Shown here piece after piece: positions 6,501-6,710 of a stretch of 6,710 nt of DNA (within the stretch, counting starts at the first letter, position 1; every line of letters starts with the position of its first letter). Origin of the DNA: Gemmatimonadaceae bacterium (lineage in GTDB: Bacteria; Gemmatimonadota; Gemmatimonadetes; Gemmatimonadales; Gemmatimonadaceae). A program made the position numbers and the translations under genes. The stretch covers positions 1 through 6,710 of the forward strand of contig JABFXM010000612.1 in assembly GCA_013361745.1 (NCBI GenBank), in the 5' to 3' direction. The notes under the pieces were generated by a model. The model was not told the origin of the DNA, did no database searches, and saw only the letters and a list, made by a program, of their open reading frames with translations.

Positions 6501-6710
6501 CGTTGCCGCGGATCGGGTACTCGCCGGTGCCGACGTAGACCACGTCGGCATTGGACGGCGCGACCGCGATCGCGCCGATGGTGCCGCCGAAGAACGTGTC
6601 GGTGACGGGTGTCCACGACATGCCGGCGTCGGTGGACTTGAAGACGCCGCCGCCGACGGTGCCCATCCAGAACTCCTGCGGGCGAGCGGTGGAGCCGGCG
6701 ACGGCGACGG
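3511..6710 (-). CDS. Large BNR/Asp-box (VPS10/sortilin-like) repeat protein, N-terminus outside window
   Basis: More than 1,060 residues are visible. Counting from Met at 6666, which is internal because the frame stays open to the right edge through AGSTARPQEFWMGT, eleven Asp-boxes (S/T-x-D-x-G-x-x-W) start near residues 11, 65, 116, 174, 224, 270, 311, 454, 521, 574 and 618. Such boxes mark beta-propeller blades, here probably two propellers. The sixth ends in Phe, and the seventh and eighth have Asn for Asp. The only two cysteines, 342 and 352, could form a disulfide, which fits export. After about residue 690 come a Gly-rich linker, a basic and proline-rich stretch (about 760-805), a beta-rich module ending near 865 (NAFNWNLRYP, PPGTYRVRM), a helical region to about 1010 and an acidic tail. 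Relatives are often labelled glycosyl hydrolases, but no sialidase active site is evident; the role and ligand are unknown. It lies 207 bp upstream of dat on the same strand, probably transcribed separately. Confidence 0.85.
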   Translation of the reverse strand, partial: VAVAGSTARPQEFWMGTVGGGVFKSTDAGMSWTPVTDTFFGGTIGAIAVAPSNADVVYVGTGEYPIRGNVSHGEGVWKTTDAGKTWSHVGLANTRQISRIQVHPTNPDIVYVAAQGHVWAPNADRGIFRSRDGGKSWQKILFRNDSTGASDLTMDPKNPNVLYAGMWQAGRTPWLLVSGGAGSGIFRSFDGGDHWTEISHWQGLPRGTLGNIGLSASPVRAGRVWAIVEADDGGVFRSDDSGTTWVKTNDERKLRQRAWYYSKIHADTRDSNAVWVNNVSFQKSTDGGKTFRNIRPPHGDSHDFWQAPEDGRRMIEGDDGGASVSLNGGTSWSDEDFATAQFYHVVTTNEFPYKVCGAQQDNSTLCGPSRKEGGIDMRDWEDAGGGESGYIAVRSDDQNIVFAGSYGGLLTRKDMRTGFERDVNPWPDNPMGHSAIDLKYRFQWTYPIVLSPNDPNTLYAASNVLFKTTNEGQTWTAISPDLTRHDPRTLGASGGPITKDQTSIEYYGTIFAVAESPKAKGEIWTGSDDGLVQLTRDGGKTWSDVTPKDMIAFTRVSIVEPSPHDAATAYVAANRYQLDDMQPYIWKTSDFGKSWKRIDMGIADTEFVRVVREDPERKGLLYVGTERGVWTSFDDGAHWQKLQLNLPPVPVHDLAVKDGDLVAATHGRSFWILDDVSVLRQLAAKGAPNGPHLYAPREVIRANWGGGFGGGAGSANTPPVHPRGANPASGAVVWYSLDKGGREVTLDFMDAKGTVIRSFTSKQDSAVAADSTRGVERRRVLMDSLRKAGADTTKALERRSEETSPEEGPRRAPPPPRVANGKGLNAFNWNLRYPDASSFDDMIMWAGGTQGPIAPPGTYRVRMKVDGTEVATDSFVVRKDPRARATLADLREQFALLLKIRDRVTQANDAVKQIRSIRQQLDDRDRSLGGANAVGAMVLSKALRETLGAVEDSLYQTKNRSSQDPLNYPIRLNNKLAALSGVVGTTDARPTDQSYGVFNILSAQLDLQLAMLKRSLDTLVPKLNTALTGLNLAPIDPAKPLARSDERKPAGEDEDDEEGERARWW

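Noticed and set aside
6664..6666. Met at 6666 as the start of the large Asp-box protein
   Set aside because: The frame stays open to the right edge, and this Met lies inside a propeller strand followed at once by an Asp-box, so the true start and signal peptide are outside the window.
3511..6710. Sialidase or other glycosidase activity for the Asp-box protein
   Set aside because: Asp-boxes alone are structural; no FRIP motif or arginine triad could be recognised.

Overview
The window is very GC-rich DNA, tightly packed with genes and almost free of A+T outside short intergenic gaps. It carries ordinary chromosomal housekeeping genes with no phage, transposon, CRISPR, tRNA or rRNA signal. Three things together suggest a soil-type, high-GC bacterium such as a member of the Gemmatimonadota: a plant-type enoyl-ACP reductase, a very large extracytoplasmic BNR/Asp-box (VPS10-like) repeat protein, and a ferritin of the encapsulated (EncFtn) family. 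That placement is inference from gene content, not a database match.

Layout from left to right. Positions 795 to 1 (minus) hold the N-terminal 265 residues of a phospholipase D-superfamily, cardiolipin synthase-like enzyme whose 3' part lies beyond the left edge. A 188-bp divergent intergenic region follows; it holds two facing arrays of 7-bp repeats that can fold on each other. Then come fabI (984-1880, plus), a 191-bp gap with a cluster of repeated GATGCACGC sites, and an EncFtn-family ferritin gene (2072-2386, plus). That gene converges on a D-amino-acid aminotransferase gene (2437-3303, minus), with a GC-rich hairpin between the two stops. From 3511 to the right edge (minus) runs a gene for an Asp-box propeller protein of more than 1,060 residues whose N-terminus and signal peptide lie outside the window.

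Functionally the genes are mostly independent of one another. The cardiolipin synthase-like enzyme and FabI, divergently placed, both serve membrane lipid synthesis. The aminotransferase would supply D-alanine or D-glutamate for the cell wall. The ferritin would oxidise and handle iron. The large protein is probably secreted or periplasmic with unknown ligand.

The points most worth following up are these: the ferritin lacks an in-frame encapsulin targeting peptide and has no encapsulin neighbour; a 9-bp site occurs three times just upstream of it; the octamer GCCTAACG/CGTTAGGC is strongly over-represented, occurs six times inside coding sequence and accounts for all three TTA codons I found; and the heptamer inverted array sits between the two lipid genes.
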